This document shows, piece after piece, positions 1 through 9,008 of a stretch of DNA of 64,000 nt. The DNA lies in the NCBI GenBank assembly GCA_023410875.1, contig JAEYPH010000080.1:10455-74454 (forward strand). Reading direction: 5' to 3'. Below the pieces are notes generated by a model that was not told where the DNA came from, made no database searches, and saw nothing but the letters and a program-made list of their open reading frames with translations. Position 1 is the stretch's first letter. Each line of letters begins with the position of its first letter. The stretch is from Bacillota bacterium (GTDB lineage Bacteria > Bacillota > Clostridia > Christensenellales > UMGS416). Both the position numbers and the translations under genes were made by a program.

Positions 1-60
1 AAGCGCAACAGCATCAAGCTATCGCGTTAGTGTATGTTGTCATTATTCTGAATTTGGGGT

Positions 61-122
61 CCGAAGGTTTCCAAAGGGCGATCGGAGACCTTTGGTCGCG
101 CCTGAAGGCGCGAGATTTCTCG
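61..122 (+). repeat. REP-like double-hairpin repeat, copy 1
   Basis: Two adjacent palindromes, CCAAAGGGCGATCGG..CCTTTGG and TCGCGCC..GGCGCGA, lie directly after the stop of the MATE gene. The same 62-bp unit recurs at 50539-50600 and, inverted and interrupted, at 63704-63850. All copies sit at gene ends, so a terminator or mRNA-stabilising role is likely. Confidence 0.75.
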
Positions 123-126
123 CTTT

Positions 127-1569
127 CTAGCCTTTGTCGCAATCCTGTTCAACTGCGGCAGCCAAAGTCTCGACTTTTGCATAGCGCTCCGCCCGGGCAT
201 ACCAGCGCTTGCCCCGCAGGCGGATGTAATACAGGGCGCCACGCACGACCCAGTCGATGCACATGCCCATATACACGCCCACGGCGCCCATGCGCAGCGT
301 GATGCCCAGCAGATAGCCCAGCAGCACGCGGAACGCCCACATGCCGATAACCGCTGTGATCAATGAGTATTTGGTGTCGCCGGCGCCCTTGAGCCCGGCA
401 GACAGCACGAAACTGGCCGACCACGACGGCGGCATGAAGACGGCCACGACGTACATCATGCCCACGGCCACGCGGGCCACCTCCGGGTCCGTCGTATACA
501 ACCACGCCAGCGGCCATGCCAGGGCCGCCATCAGCGCGCAGGTCAGCGTCAGGCCCAGGCTGCTCAGCCAGTTGACGTAGAGCAGCCGGTCCCGGGCGCT
601 GTCGTATTCGCAGCGCCCCACGGCCTGGCCCACCAGCGGCATCGCTGCAATGGCGAAGGCGTTGCCGGGGATGCACACGAGGCTGAACACCGAGTTGGCG
701 ATGATCATTGCGTTGACATGGGCCGTGCCGCAGCTGACGACGATGATGTTGGTCAGCAGCTTGCCCACCTGGAAGAGCACGTTTTCCATGGACATGGGCA
801 CGCCAATGTTCAGTATCTCCTTCTGCAGGCCGCCGTGGAAGCGGAAGCCCTTGAAGTGCATGCGGATGGTCCGCTGGCCTCGCAGCAGCACATAGGCGAC
901 TGCCGCCGCCGCCGCAAGCCGCGAGAACAGTATGGCAAGCGCCGCGCCCTGCACGCCCAGCCGGGGCAGGCGCAACTGCATGCCAAACAGCGGAACATCC
1001 ATCCCGTAGATCAGCACCGCCGATAGCACCGCGTTGAGCGCACCCATGAACACGGTGATCTTCATGGGCGTGCGGGTGTCGCCGGTGCCGCGCAGCACGC
1101 CGCAGCCCACAGTGATGAGCGCCAGCGCCGGATAGGAGAGCAGCGAGGGCAGCAGATAGGAACGCACGCCTTGGCGGATGATCCCCGTCTGCGTGCCATA
1201 GAGCAGATCCACCAGCGGCACGCCGGCCATCCACAGTATGCCCACCAGGGCGCACGCTACGAGCAAGGTGGTCGCCGTGGCCTGGCGGGCGGCCTCGTTG
1301 GCGTGGGCGGTATCGCCTCTGCCGGTGGATTGGGCCACCACCACGGTGGCGCCGGCGCCCAGAGACGAGAATAGCAATATGAACAACTGGTGTACGGCGT
1401 CCACCATGCCGATGGGTGTAACGGCTTCACTGCCCAGCCGGCTGGCCAGCACCATGCCGATGACGCCCATCGTGGACAGCAGCGTCTGCTCCAGCAGAAC
1501 CGGCGCCACCAGCGACATCACCTCACGGCGCGTGTCTCGGGGCAACCGGACAAGGGCGGGTTTCTTCAT
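127..1569 (-). CDS. MATE family efflux transporter
   Basis: This 480-residue polytopic membrane protein has the layout of MATE (NorM/DinF-type) cation:drug antiporters, with about twelve hydrophobic segments in two homologous halves. N-terminal residues RREVMSLVAPVLLEQTLLS and the repeated pattern of AxxPL..Q..G (VGQAVGRCEYDSA) are typical of the family. It would export cationic compounds in exchange for Na+ or H+. The start at 1569 is chosen because CAGGAG lies six bases upstream; the open frame extends to 1632 but that extension is not hydrophobic or family-like. The substrate cannot be told from sequence. It is a single gene, divergent from the glycyl radical enzyme. Confidence 0.9.
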   Translation of the reverse strand: MKKPALVRLPRDTRREVMSLVAPVLLEQTLLSTMGVIGMVLASRLGSEAVTPIGMVDAVHQLFILLFSSLGAGATVVVAQSTGRGDTAHANEAARQATATTLLVACALVGILWMAGVPLVDLLYGTQTGIIRQGVRSYLLPSLLSYPALALITVGCGVLRGTGDTRTPMKITVFMGALNAVLSAVLIYGMDVPLFGMQLRLPRLGVQGAALAILFSRLAAAAAVAYVLLRGQRTIRMHFKGFRFHGGLQKEILNIGVPMSMENVLFQVGKLLTNIIVVSCGTAHVNAMIIANSVFSLVCIPGNAFAIAAMPLVGQAVGRCEYDSARDRLLYVNWLSSLGLTLTCALMAALAWPLAWLYTTDPEVARVAVGMMYVVAVFMPPSWSASFVLSAGLKGAGDTKYSLITAVIGMWAFRVLLGYLLGITLRMGAVGVYMGMCIDWVVRGALYYIRLRGKRWYARAERYAKVETLAAAVEQDCDKG

Positions 1570-1764
1570 TGCGACTCCTGAACAAGTGGGAAAACCCCAC
1601 CGCTGCCGGCGGAGTTTACGGCAACTCAACAATCATATCATCATTGACCCATGGTGTGTAACTAAAAATATCCCAATTTAACTGTACAGTTGTTGGCAGT
1701 ATGGCTTTCGTCGCATGTTGTGTTCTATAATAAAAACACTGAAGGTATGCCGGAGGTTCCCGAG

Positions 1765-4017
1765 ATGACGCGAAAGGATGCTCTGCAGACGCGCAAGGCC
1801 GCCATGGAAGCGCGACGGCGCGACGGCGCTTATGCGCCCAATGCGGTGAGCTGTCACTACCTGCAGGCGTGGCTGCGCAATGCCGACCAACCGCCGCTGC
1901 TGCGGGAGGCGCGGGCGCTCAAGGCGCTGTGGAGCGCTGTGGAGCTTCCGCTTTTCCCCGATGAGCGCATCGCCGGATCGCTGTGCTTTCGGGAGCCGGC
2001 GGGCTTCTACTATGGCTGCGCAACCTATGTGGATCGGGAGGCCGCCGGAGATTACTGCCGCCAGCAGAGTCTGGATGAGGAGCAGCGGGCGCGGCTGTTC
2101 TCCGGCCTGGACGAGGTGGACCGCCGCCGCTACCACAGCGCGCTGCCTTTGCTTTTTGACGAGGCGGAGAACGCCAACATTGCCGCCGGAGCTGCCACGT
2201 CCACGTGGTTTGGCGGACATATGGTGCTGGATTTTGAACGCGCCGTGAACCTGGGGCTGGACGCCTGGCGTGATGACATCGCCCAGGGTCGCACCGCCCA
2301 CGGAGCGAGCGCCTTCTACGACGCCATGGAAGCCATTCTGGACGCGGTCGTGATCTTCCTGGAGCGCTACGCCGACCGGGCCGAGCAGTGCAGCGCGCTG
2401 CCGGGTTATGACCCGCAACGCTTCCAAGCCCTGTCAAGGGACCTACGCTGGGTTGCCCACCGCCCGCCGCAGTCCTTCCGGCAGGGCTTGCAGCTGGTAT
2501 GGGTGCTGCATCTGCTGGGTGGCGCCGACAGCTTCGGCCGCTTCGACTGGCATCTGCACGGGCTTTTTCAGCAGGACCGGCAGCAGGGCCGGCTCAGCCG
2601 TGAGGAAGCCCTGGACCTGCTGTACAGCTTCTGGATCAAGATCGAAGAGGCGGGCGCGATACAGAACATGACGATCGGCGGCGTGGATGAGGACGGCAAC
2701 CCCTTCTACACGGAACTGACCGAGCTGTGCCTGATCGCCACAGACGACTGCCGCTACAAGGGGCCCAACCTGTGCCTGCGGGTGGCGACGGACATGCCGC
2801 AGGCCTTCTGGCGGCAGGCCATGGCCTGCCTGGCCGCGGGCACGGGGCTGCCGGCGCTGTACAACGATCCGGTGTATGTGCGCAGCCTGGTGGACCATGG
2901 CGTGGAGGAGCGAGTGGCCCGGGGATATTGCCTGGCCGGCTGCTCGCAGATCATGATACCCGGCGTGTGCAACTTCATCAACGACATCGGCATGCTCAAT
3001 GTGGCCAAGGTGCTGGAACTGACGCTGCACAACGGCGTGGACCCGCGCACCGGCGCTGTGGCCGGGCTGCCTCTGGGGTCCGCCGTGGACTTTACGACCT
3101 TTGATGCGCTGCTGGAGGCCTTTGAACGCCAACTGAGCCACGCCATAGAGGTGGAGGCGCGCATCCACGACAAGGACACCGTGTATCGGAACGGCTGCGA
3201 GGGGTACGCGCTGCGCACACTGTTCATCGGAGACTGTGTGCATCGCGCACGGGGAATCTATGAGGGCGGTGCGCGCTACAACCACATCGAGCTGGAGCTC
3301 ATCGGCATCACCAACGCTGCCGACAGCCTGTACGCCATCCGCCGGGCGGTTTATGAGGATCGCCGCGTGGACATGCCCGCGCTCATGGACGCCCTGGCGC
3401 ACAACTTTGAGGGTCAGGAGCCGCTGCGGCGCTATCTGCGCGGCCTGCCCAAGTTCGGCAACGACGATGCCCACGTGGACGCGCTGCGCGCCCGCATCAG
3501 CCGCCTGTGTTACGAGGGCTTCAACAACCGCCCCGCTGTCATCGGCGGCGTCTATGTGCCCGGCGAGGTCATCTTCACCGCCCACGAGCCCTGCGGCCGA
3601 GTGGTGGGCGCCAGCGCCGACGGCCGGCTGGCCGGTGCGGTGCTGGCCGATTCCGCCGGGGCCCAGCAGGGGCTGGACCGTCACGGACCCACGGCGCTGC
3701 TCAACTCCGTGCTGCGCATCCCGACCCAGGTGCATCTGCTGACCAGCGTGGTGCTCAACCTGCGGTTCCTCCCGTCGCTGCTGGCCCAGGAGCCCAGCCG
3801 GGAGAAGCTGGCGGCGCTGCTGCAGGCCTTCTTCGCCCGCGGCGGCATGCAGATGCAGATCAACGTGTGTGACGCGGCGGCGCTGCGCCAGGCGCTGGAG
3901 GACCCCGACAGCTGGCGCTCGCTGGTCGTGCGCGTGGGCGGCTACAGCGACTATTTCGTCAACCTGCCCAAGGCGCTGCAGATGGAGATACTGGAGCGCA
4001 CCGAGCACGCTGTGTAA
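1765..4017 (+). CDS. Glycyl radical enzyme of the pyruvate formate-lyase superfamily
   Basis: This 750-residue protein has the full length of glycyl radical enzymes. The radical-bearing glycine is visible near the C-terminus in RVGGY (Gly726), and the thiyl cysteine is in GYCLAGCSQ (Cys393). Dehydratase members such as glycerol, choline and hydroxyproline enzymes have GCVE here, with Glu as the general base; this protein has Gln, so the reaction is probably not a standard dehydration. No radical SAM activase of the PflA type lies beside it, so activation must be in trans. The start at 1765 follows GGAGG with eight-base spacing and lies downstream of a TATAAT at 1726-1731, which excludes the longer frame from 1690. 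Substrate unknown. Confidence 0.88.
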   Translation: MTRKDALQTRKAAMEARRRDGAYAPNAVSCHYLQAWLRNADQPPLLREARALKALWSAVELPLFPDERIAGSLCFREPAGFYYGCATYVDREAAGDYCRQQSLDEEQRARLFSGLDEVDRRRYHSALPLLFDEAENANIAAGAATSTWFGGHMVLDFERAVNLGLDAWRDDIAQGRTAHGASAFYDAMEAILDAVVIFLERYADRAEQCSALPGYDPQRFQALSRDLRWVAHRPPQSFRQGLQLVWVLHLLGGADSFGRFDWHLHGLFQQDRQQGRLSREEALDLLYSFWIKIEEAGAIQNMTIGGVDEDGNPFYTELTELCLIATDDCRYKGPNLCLRVATDMPQAFWRQAMACLAAGTGLPALYNDPVYVRSLVDHGVEERVARGYCLAGCSQIMIPGVCNFINDIGMLNVAKVLELTLHNGVDPRTGAVAGLPLGSAVDFTTFDALLEAFERQLSHAIEVEARIHDKDTVYRNGCEGYALRTLFIGDCVHRARGIYEGGARYNHIELELIGITNAADSLYAIRRAVYEDRRVDMPALMDALAHNFEGQEPLRRYLRGLPKFGNDDAHVDALRARISRLCYEGFNNRPAVIGGVYVPGEVIFTAHEPCGRVVGASADGRLAGAVLADSAGAQQGLDRHGPTALLNSVLRIPTQVHLLTSVVLNLRFLPSLLAQEPSREKLAALLQAFFARGGMQMQINVCDAAALRQALEDPDSWRSLVVRVGGYSDYFVNLPKALQMEILERTEHAV

Positions 4018-4019
4018 CA

Positions 4020-5429
4020 CTAAACCTCTTGGCTGGAAGAGAGTTCAAGCTGTCTGTTTTTAGAGAACTCCGAAAGCTCCTGTTCCTTGTTCTTGTTGAT
4101 CGGCAAAAAGAAAAGCGGAATGATGCCCAGCAGCACGAACACGAAGGGCAGCACGCCGGCGCCGATCTGGATGCCCATCAGCGCCTGCGCGCTCTGTATC
4201 TTCGAACCGGCTTCAAAACCAAAATAGCTGACAATGCCCATGAACAGCGAGGCCTGGATTCCCGAAACCGGGATGGTCAGCAGCGCGTTCAGGCCGTTGA
4301 ACATGCCGGCCTTGCGCACGCCGGTGCGCTGTTCATCCTCGTCGATGATCGCCCCCAGCATCGGCCCCTGGGCGATGCCAAAGCCCTGTGAGAACACATA
4401 CATCAGGATATAGGCCGCAAAGGCCTGATAAAAGCCGGTGACAAAGGTCAGCAGCAAAAACCCAACGGCACAGGGGAGAGAGGTCAGGATCATGGCGTTT
4501 TTCATGCCGGTGTGCTTGATGAACATGCCCAGAAAGGGCGCAGCCGCAAACAGCGCAAGGCCCATGCCGACATCCATGATCGTGGCTTGAATGCCCATGA
4601 GCCTGAGCACGTAGTCGGACATATACAGGAATGGTGTGAAATAAAAGGCGCGGGGGCCGCCGCCCAGCACCTGGGCCAGCATGAAGGTTACAAACGACTT
4701 GGACTTCAGCGCATACTTGACGTTGTCAAACGCATCCCCGAAGACGCCCTTTCTCTCCGCAATTTGCAGGTTTTCCTTCAAGTACATTTCCCTTGTGTCT
4801 TTCAAAGGCTTGAGCGCAAGGAAGTACAGCACGGAGTTGAGCGCCAGCACCGCGCAGAACAGCAGTGTCGTCAGCGTCTTGTCGTTGTCGCCCACCAACA
4901 GCAGCGTGGGGATCAGCGTTCCGAAAAAGCCGCCAATGTTGCCGATGTAGGTTGTGTATACGGAAACATCCACGCGTTCCTTGTTGGTTTTCGCGGCGAT
5001 CAGTTTGTAGTTGGCATGGGCGATGCTGAAAGCCGTCAGCGTGGTGTCGTAGATGAACAACAACGCCAGCATGAAAGCGAAGATGACCCATTGGCCCCAG
5101 GAGGGCTGAGCAAAGATCATCGCAAAGGACGCCAGCAGCGTTATGGGCGCCGTTACCCGCATGATATAGATGTATTTGCCCTTTTTTTCATCGTATCTGC
5201 GCCTGTCCAGCCAGACGCCGATGGCCGGATCGTTGATGGCGTTCCAGATGCCGAACACCGCGTAGAGGATGCCAACAAACTTCGGGTCCAGGCCGATGAC
5301 ATCGGTATAGTATTTGATGAACGCGTTGTGGATCAGCACGGAGCTCAGCGTGCCGGGCATCGTGGGGAAGGAGAGCAGGAATTTTTGCCAGCCTGTGAGC
5401 TCGCGGGCGGTGCTTTTCCCGGTATCCAT
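4020..5429 (-). CDS. GPH-family sugar:cation symporter (MFS)
   Basis: The 469-residue protein has about twelve membrane segments and the layout of glycoside-pentoside-hexuronide symporters (MelB/XylP type), including an early D-x-x-x-DPxxG-like segment (NDPAIGVWLDRRR) characteristic of the family's cation-binding first half. It probably imports a beta-glucoside or related oligosaccharide with Na+ or H+. It is divergent from the GH1 beta-glucosidase at 5560, sharing a 130-bp promoter region, which supports a joint role. GGGGAG precedes the ATG. The C-terminus is short, Ser/Gln rich and cytoplasmic. Confidence 0.88.
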   Translation of the reverse strand: MDTGKSTARELTGWQKFLLSFPTMPGTLSSVLIHNAFIKYYTDVIGLDPKFVGILYAVFGIWNAINDPAIGVWLDRRRYDEKKGKYIYIMRVTAPITLLASFAMIFAQPSWGQWVIFAFMLALLFIYDTTLTAFSIAHANYKLIAAKTNKERVDVSVYTTYIGNIGGFFGTLIPTLLLVGDNDKTLTTLLFCAVLALNSVLYFLALKPLKDTREMYLKENLQIAERKGVFGDAFDNVKYALKSKSFVTFMLAQVLGGGPRAFYFTPFLYMSDYVLRLMGIQATIMDVGMGLALFAAAPFLGMFIKHTGMKNAMILTSLPCAVGFLLLTFVTGFYQAFAAYILMYVFSQGFGIAQGPMLGAIIDEDEQRTGVRKAGMFNGLNALLTIPVSGIQASLFMGIVSYFGFEAGSKIQSAQALMGIQIGAGVLPFVFVLLGIIPLFFLPINKNKEQELSEFSKNRQLELSSSQEV

Positions 5430-5458
5430 GGTCCATCTCCCCGGTATATTTTGACTCC

Positions 5459-5527
5459 ATTATAGAAGCTGTACGCCGGAATCCGCAAGACAAAACAACA
5501 GCGAAGGTCGCGTAGACATGATATAAT
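5459..5527. promoter_or_regulatory. Divergent promoters of the GPH transporter and GH1 gene
   Basis: A TATAAT reads leftward at 5464-5459 with a possible TTGCGG at 5488-5483, and a second TATAAT reads rightward at 5522-5527. No clear operator or catabolite-response palindrome was seen between them. Confidence 0.55.
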
Positions 5528-5559
5528 CTGGATAAGTTGCCGGAAAGGTGGAGATGGGT

Positions 5560-6921
5560 ATGCTGCCTCAGTTTGATAAAGACTTCCTGTTTGGCACGGC
5601 CACCGCCGCATATCAGATAGAGGGCGGCTGGAACGAGGACGGCAAAGGGCTGTCCATTTGGGATGTGTTCTCCCATACGAAGGGGAAAATCCGCGACGGC
5701 AGCACCGGCGACGTCGCCTGCGACACGTATCACGACTTTCAGACCGATGTGGACCTGATGAGCAGCCTGAAGATGGACGCTTACCGGTTTTCCATCAGCT
5801 GGTCGCGGGTGCTGCCCGAGGGTCGGGGGGCTGTGAACCAAAAGGGGTTGGATTATTACGACCGCCTGGTGGACGCCCTGCTGGAAAAGGGCATCCGCCC
5901 CTTCGTTACGCTGTTCCATTGGGACACGCCCTATGCGCTTTATCAGCGGTACAAGGGCTTTGCGGGCAGGGAAACCGCTCAGTATTTCGCCGACTATACA
6001 AAGCTTGTCGCGGAGCATTTCGCAGACCGCGTCAAAGACTGGATCACGCTCAACGAGCCCTGGGAGCACGCGATGTTCGGGCATTTTCTCGGCGAGCACG
6101 CGCCGGGCCTCAAAAGCCCGTGGACCTATTTCAAGGTGGCCCATCATGAGCTGCTGGGCCACGGCTTGGCGGTGCAGGCCATGCGCAGCGTGCGCAGCGA
6201 CTTGAACATCGGCGTCACGCTCAGCCAGTTCCCGATCTATCCGGCGCGCTTTGAACCCAATGAAAAGGATCTCGATTCGGTGGAGATGGCGGACTTGTTC
6301 GTCAACCGGTTCTTCCTGGACGGTGTGTTCAAGGGCAAGTACCCTGAAAAGCTGTTCTCGCGCCTGTGGCCGATCGTACCCAAGGTATTGCCGGGGGATA
6401 TGGAAACCATCCGGCAGCCCGTGGATTTTCTCGGCGTCAATTATTACAGCAGGCTGTTCGCCGCAAGGAAGTGGTACATTCCGTTTTTGAAGACCTGGGT
6501 GGACCGCAATGCCGCTGACCAGCGATATGCCCATCCGGTGCTTGGCCTGCATTGTTATCCCGAAGGCTTCACGGAGCTGGCGAAGCGGTATCGCGAGGAA
6601 TATGGAAACCCCGTCGTCTACATCACGGAAAACGGCGCCGCCGGAGAGGGCAGCGGCGAGGAGCGCACGCGCACCGATGACCAACGCCGCATACAGTATC
6701 TGAGCTATTATCTGCAATCGCTGAAAAAGGCGATCGACGAGGGCTCCGACATCCGGGGGTATTTCTATTGGTCGCTGATCGACAATTTCGAATGGAACTC
6801 CGGGCTGTCGTGCCCGATGGGTGTGATCAAGGTTGATCACAAAACACAGCAGCGGACGATCCGCGACAGCGGGTACTGGCTGCGGAGCCTGATCGAAGGG
6901 CAGCAGAGCAGGAGCAGGTGA
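5560..6921 (+). CDS. Glycoside hydrolase family 1 beta-glucosidase (or 6-phospho-beta-glucosidase)
   Basis: This 453-residue protein is a complete GH1 TIM barrel. It begins with FLFGTATAAYQIEGG, the family signature, and has the acid/base Glu166 in TLNEPW and the nucleophile Glu357 in YITENG, fitting a retaining mechanism on beta-linked glucosides. The start at 5560 is preferred over GTG 5548 and ATG 5554 because the ribosome binding sequence AAGGTGGAG covers those codons. No signal peptide is present, so it acts in the cytoplasm on sugar imported by the divergent symporter. Because the partner transporter is a symporter and not a PTS, an unphosphorylated substrate is more likely. Confidence 0.92.
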   Translation: MLPQFDKDFLFGTATAAYQIEGGWNEDGKGLSIWDVFSHTKGKIRDGSTGDVACDTYHDFQTDVDLMSSLKMDAYRFSISWSRVLPEGRGAVNQKGLDYYDRLVDALLEKGIRPFVTLFHWDTPYALYQRYKGFAGRETAQYFADYTKLVAEHFADRVKDWITLNEPWEHAMFGHFLGEHAPGLKSPWTYFKVAHHELLGHGLAVQAMRSVRSDLNIGVTLSQFPIYPARFEPNEKDLDSVEMADLFVNRFFLDGVFKGKYPEKLFSRLWPIVPKVLPGDMETIRQPVDFLGVNYYSRLFAARKWYIPFLKTWVDRNAADQRYAHPVLGLHCYPEGFTELAKRYREEYGNPVVYITENGAAGEGSGEERTRTDDQRRIQYLSYYLQSLKKAIDEGSDIRGYFYWSLIDNFEWNSGLSCPMGVIKVDHKTQQRTIRDSGYWLRSLIEGQQSRSR

Positions 6922-6952
6922 CTGCGCCGGGGAGATATCCTCCGCCCATCCT

Positions 6953-7504
6953 CTAGCCGGCGCTGTTTGCCTGAAACAGTGGGAGGTTGGGCGGCGTGAA
7001 AGTGAAGACCGTGTACAGGGTCGCCATCACAATGAGCACGGCAAGAGAGGCAACAACGCAGGCTATGCCGCACCGGGCATGGTTATAAATGTGCAGCGCC
7101 AGGCATTGCGCCAGCAAAACACCCAGAAAGAGCGCGACGATATTGAGCGCTAAGCTTTCGATGCCCAGAGAGCCGGAATACAAGTAGTAGAAGCCGGCGA
7201 TGACCAAAGGGCATACGAACTGCGCCACAGCACAGCCCGCAATCCAGTTTGCAGCGTTGAAGCCGGGCTTTTTCTTCCATAAAAGATAACCCGCAAGCCA
7301 CCACAGCAGCACAGGCCAGAATGTCAGCTTCAGGTGCTCCCAGATGCTCTCGTTGACAGGCGCAATGGCGCCGACAATCGGCGAATTGTGAGACCATTCA
7401 TATGCATAGTGCATTGGAAAACCGAGAAGAATGAGCACCGGGATTCCCAATAAAATCCACTTTCGAGCGGAGTCCCAGGTGATCAGGAAAGTCAGTTTTC
7501 TCAT
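6953..7504 (-). CDS. DUF6512-like membrane protein
   Basis: A 183-residue hydrophobic protein with about five or six membrane segments. The segment APVNESIWEHLKLTFWPVL, just after the first membrane helix, is the hallmark I associate with the DUF6512 family; function is unknown. The ATG at 7504 is chosen because GAGGTAG lies eight bases upstream; a GTG at 7513 is possible. It is convergent with the GH1 gene and has no operon partner, so context gives no clue to its role. Confidence 0.75.
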   Translation of the reverse strand: MRKLTFLITWDSARKWILLGIPVLILLGFPMHYAYEWSHNSPIVGAIAPVNESIWEHLKLTFWPVLLWWLAGYLLWKKKPGFNAANWIAGCAVAQFVCPLVIAGFYYLYSGSLGIESLALNIVALFLGVLLAQCLALHIYNHARCGIACVVASLAVLIVMATLYTVFTFTPPNLPLFQANSAG

Positions 7505-7601
7505 GACGGTCACTACCTCTAAATGGCGGATGCTACTATTGTATCCCCGTTCCTGATCCGTTCATGCCTCATGATTGTTTTCAAAAAATCTGTGAAATGT
7601 C

Positions 7602-7632
7602 TTGACTTAGAGCAGACTCTAAGGTTTATGGT
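7602..7632 (+). promoter_or_regulatory. MerR-type promoter of the aldo/keto reductase
   Basis: TTGACT at 7602-7607 and TATGGT at 7627-7632 are separated by an over-long 19-bp spacer that holds the dyad TTAGAG-caga-CTCTAA at 7607-7622. Long spacers with a central dyad are the signature of promoters activated by MerR-family regulators of the AdhR/SoxR kind. Confidence 0.8.
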
Positions 7633-7666
7633 ATTGACGTTCATAGCATAAACAGGAGGATCGGTC

Positions 7667-8794
7667 ATGAGTCAGACAACCAAGGAAATCGGGAAGCTGG
7701 GCTTTGGGTTGATGCGCCTGCCCATGTTGGGCGAGGAAGTGGACCTGGAGCAGACCAAGCAGATGGTCGACCGCTTCATGGAGAAGGGCTTCACCTATTT
7801 TGATACGGCCTATGTCTATATCGGCGGCAAGTCCGAGGTGGCGGCGCGGGAAGCGCTGGTGAACCGGTATCCCCGGGAGAGCTTCCAGTTGGCCACCAAG
7901 CTGCCTGTGTGGATGATCAAGGAACCGGCGGACATGCAGAAACTCTTCAACACCCATCTGGAGCGCACCGGCGCCGGCTACATCGACTATTATCTGCTGC
8001 ACTCCCTGGGCCGGCATTCCATCGACGGGCTGGACAAGAACGACGCCTGGGGCTTCATGCGGGACCTCAAGGCCAAAGGCCTGGCCCGCAACATTGGCTT
8101 CTCCTTCCATGACACCGCCGACGTGCTGGAAGAGATCCTGGCGGCGCACCCGGAGATGGAATTCGTACAGCTGCAGATCAACTACGCCGACTGGGAGAAC
8201 CCCAGAATACAGTCCCGGGCGTGCTATGAGGTCGCCCGCAAGTACAACAAGCCTGTCATCATCATGGAGCCCATCAAGGGCGGTTCTCTGGCGGCACTGC
8301 CCCCGGCAGTGCAGGCCATCTTCAAGCAAGCTCGGCCGGATCTTTCCGTGGCATCCTGGGCCATGCGCTACGCGGCTTCGCTGCCCGGCGTCATCACCGT
8401 GCTCAGCGGCATGTCCACCCTGGCCCAGATGGAGGACAACCTGAGCTACATGGCCGAGTTCCGACCGCTGGATAAAGACGAGCGCAAGGTCATCGACCGC
8501 GCTGTCGTAGAGCTGAGCCGCATCCCCACGGTGCCCTGCACCGAGTGCAAGTATTGCGTGGAGCACTGTCCCCAGACCATCAACATCCCGGAGGTCATAG
8601 GCTCCCTGAACAATTACAAGGTGTATGAAAATCTGGCCAGCAGCAAAGGGCACTACAAATGGGTCACCAATCAGGCTGGCCGCAACGGCAAGGCCTCCGA
8701 CTGCGTGGCTTGCGGCGCCTGCGAAGGCCACTGCCCTCAGCACATCACCATCAGCGAGATCATGGCTGAGGCCGGCGGGCTGTTCGACAAGTAA
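7667..8794 (+). CDS. Aldo/keto reductase with C-terminal ferredoxin domain
   Basis: The 375-residue protein has an aldo/keto reductase barrel (GKLGFGLMRLPM, FDTAYVY with the catalytic Tyr) followed from about residue 285 by two cysteine clusters, CTECKYCVEHCP and CVACGACEGHCP, each able to hold a [4Fe-4S] cluster. Such fused enzymes are common in anaerobes and are thought to reduce aldehydes or quinone-like compounds with ferredoxin or NAD(P)H. AGGAGG precedes the ATG. The promoter has MerR-type geometry, suggesting induction by a toxic aldehyde or electrophile; no merR gene lies nearby. A terminator follows at 8820. Confidence 0.92.
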   Translation: MSQTTKEIGKLGFGLMRLPMLGEEVDLEQTKQMVDRFMEKGFTYFDTAYVYIGGKSEVAAREALVNRYPRESFQLATKLPVWMIKEPADMQKLFNTHLERTGAGYIDYYLLHSLGRHSIDGLDKNDAWGFMRDLKAKGLARNIGFSFHDTADVLEEILAAHPEMEFVQLQINYADWENPRIQSRACYEVARKYNKPVIIMEPIKGGSLAALPPAVQAIFKQARPDLSVASWAMRYAASLPGVITVLSGMSTLAQMEDNLSYMAEFRPLDKDERKVIDRAVVELSRIPTVPCTECKYCVEHCPQTINIPEVIGSLNNYKVYENLASSKGHYKWVTNQAGRNGKASDCVACGACEGHCPQHITISEIMAEAGGLFDK

Positions 8795-8819
8795 ACCCCG
8801 ATTATTTTTCAAAACTGCG

Positions 8820-8860
8820 ATACCCCGGTTGGGCTTGAGCCTGGCCGGGGTATTTATTTG
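8820..8860 (+). terminator. Intrinsic terminator after the aldo/keto reductase
   Basis: The stem ATACCCCGG / CCGGGGTAT, with an inner GGCT/AGCC, is followed by TTTATTT. Confidence 0.85.
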
Positions 8861-9008
8861 GATTTGCGATTCTGCTGCTGTTGGGAGCTCAAAACAGGCA
8901 AGAGCGATACGAGAATAAATACAATAAAATCGATAAAAGACATAGTTCTATATAGGGTTTTTTTTGTTTGCGTTCTGATAGGCCGGGCATCTATGAAGAG
9001 AGGGCAAA

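Noticed and set aside
1..30. GCGCAACAGC at the window edge as a fourth structured-element copy
   Set aside because: Only the apical loop sequence matches; the flanking TCGCC/GGCGA stem and upstream linker are absent or outside the window.
5188..6840. 550-codon minus-strand open frame
   Set aside because: It overlaps the GH1 gene and part of the transporter gene, both with clear catalytic or family motifs; the product shows none.
8861..9008. c-di-GMP or other riboswitch before the sensor kinase
   Set aside because: The leader is AT-rich and shows none of the conserved riboswitch cores I could recognise.
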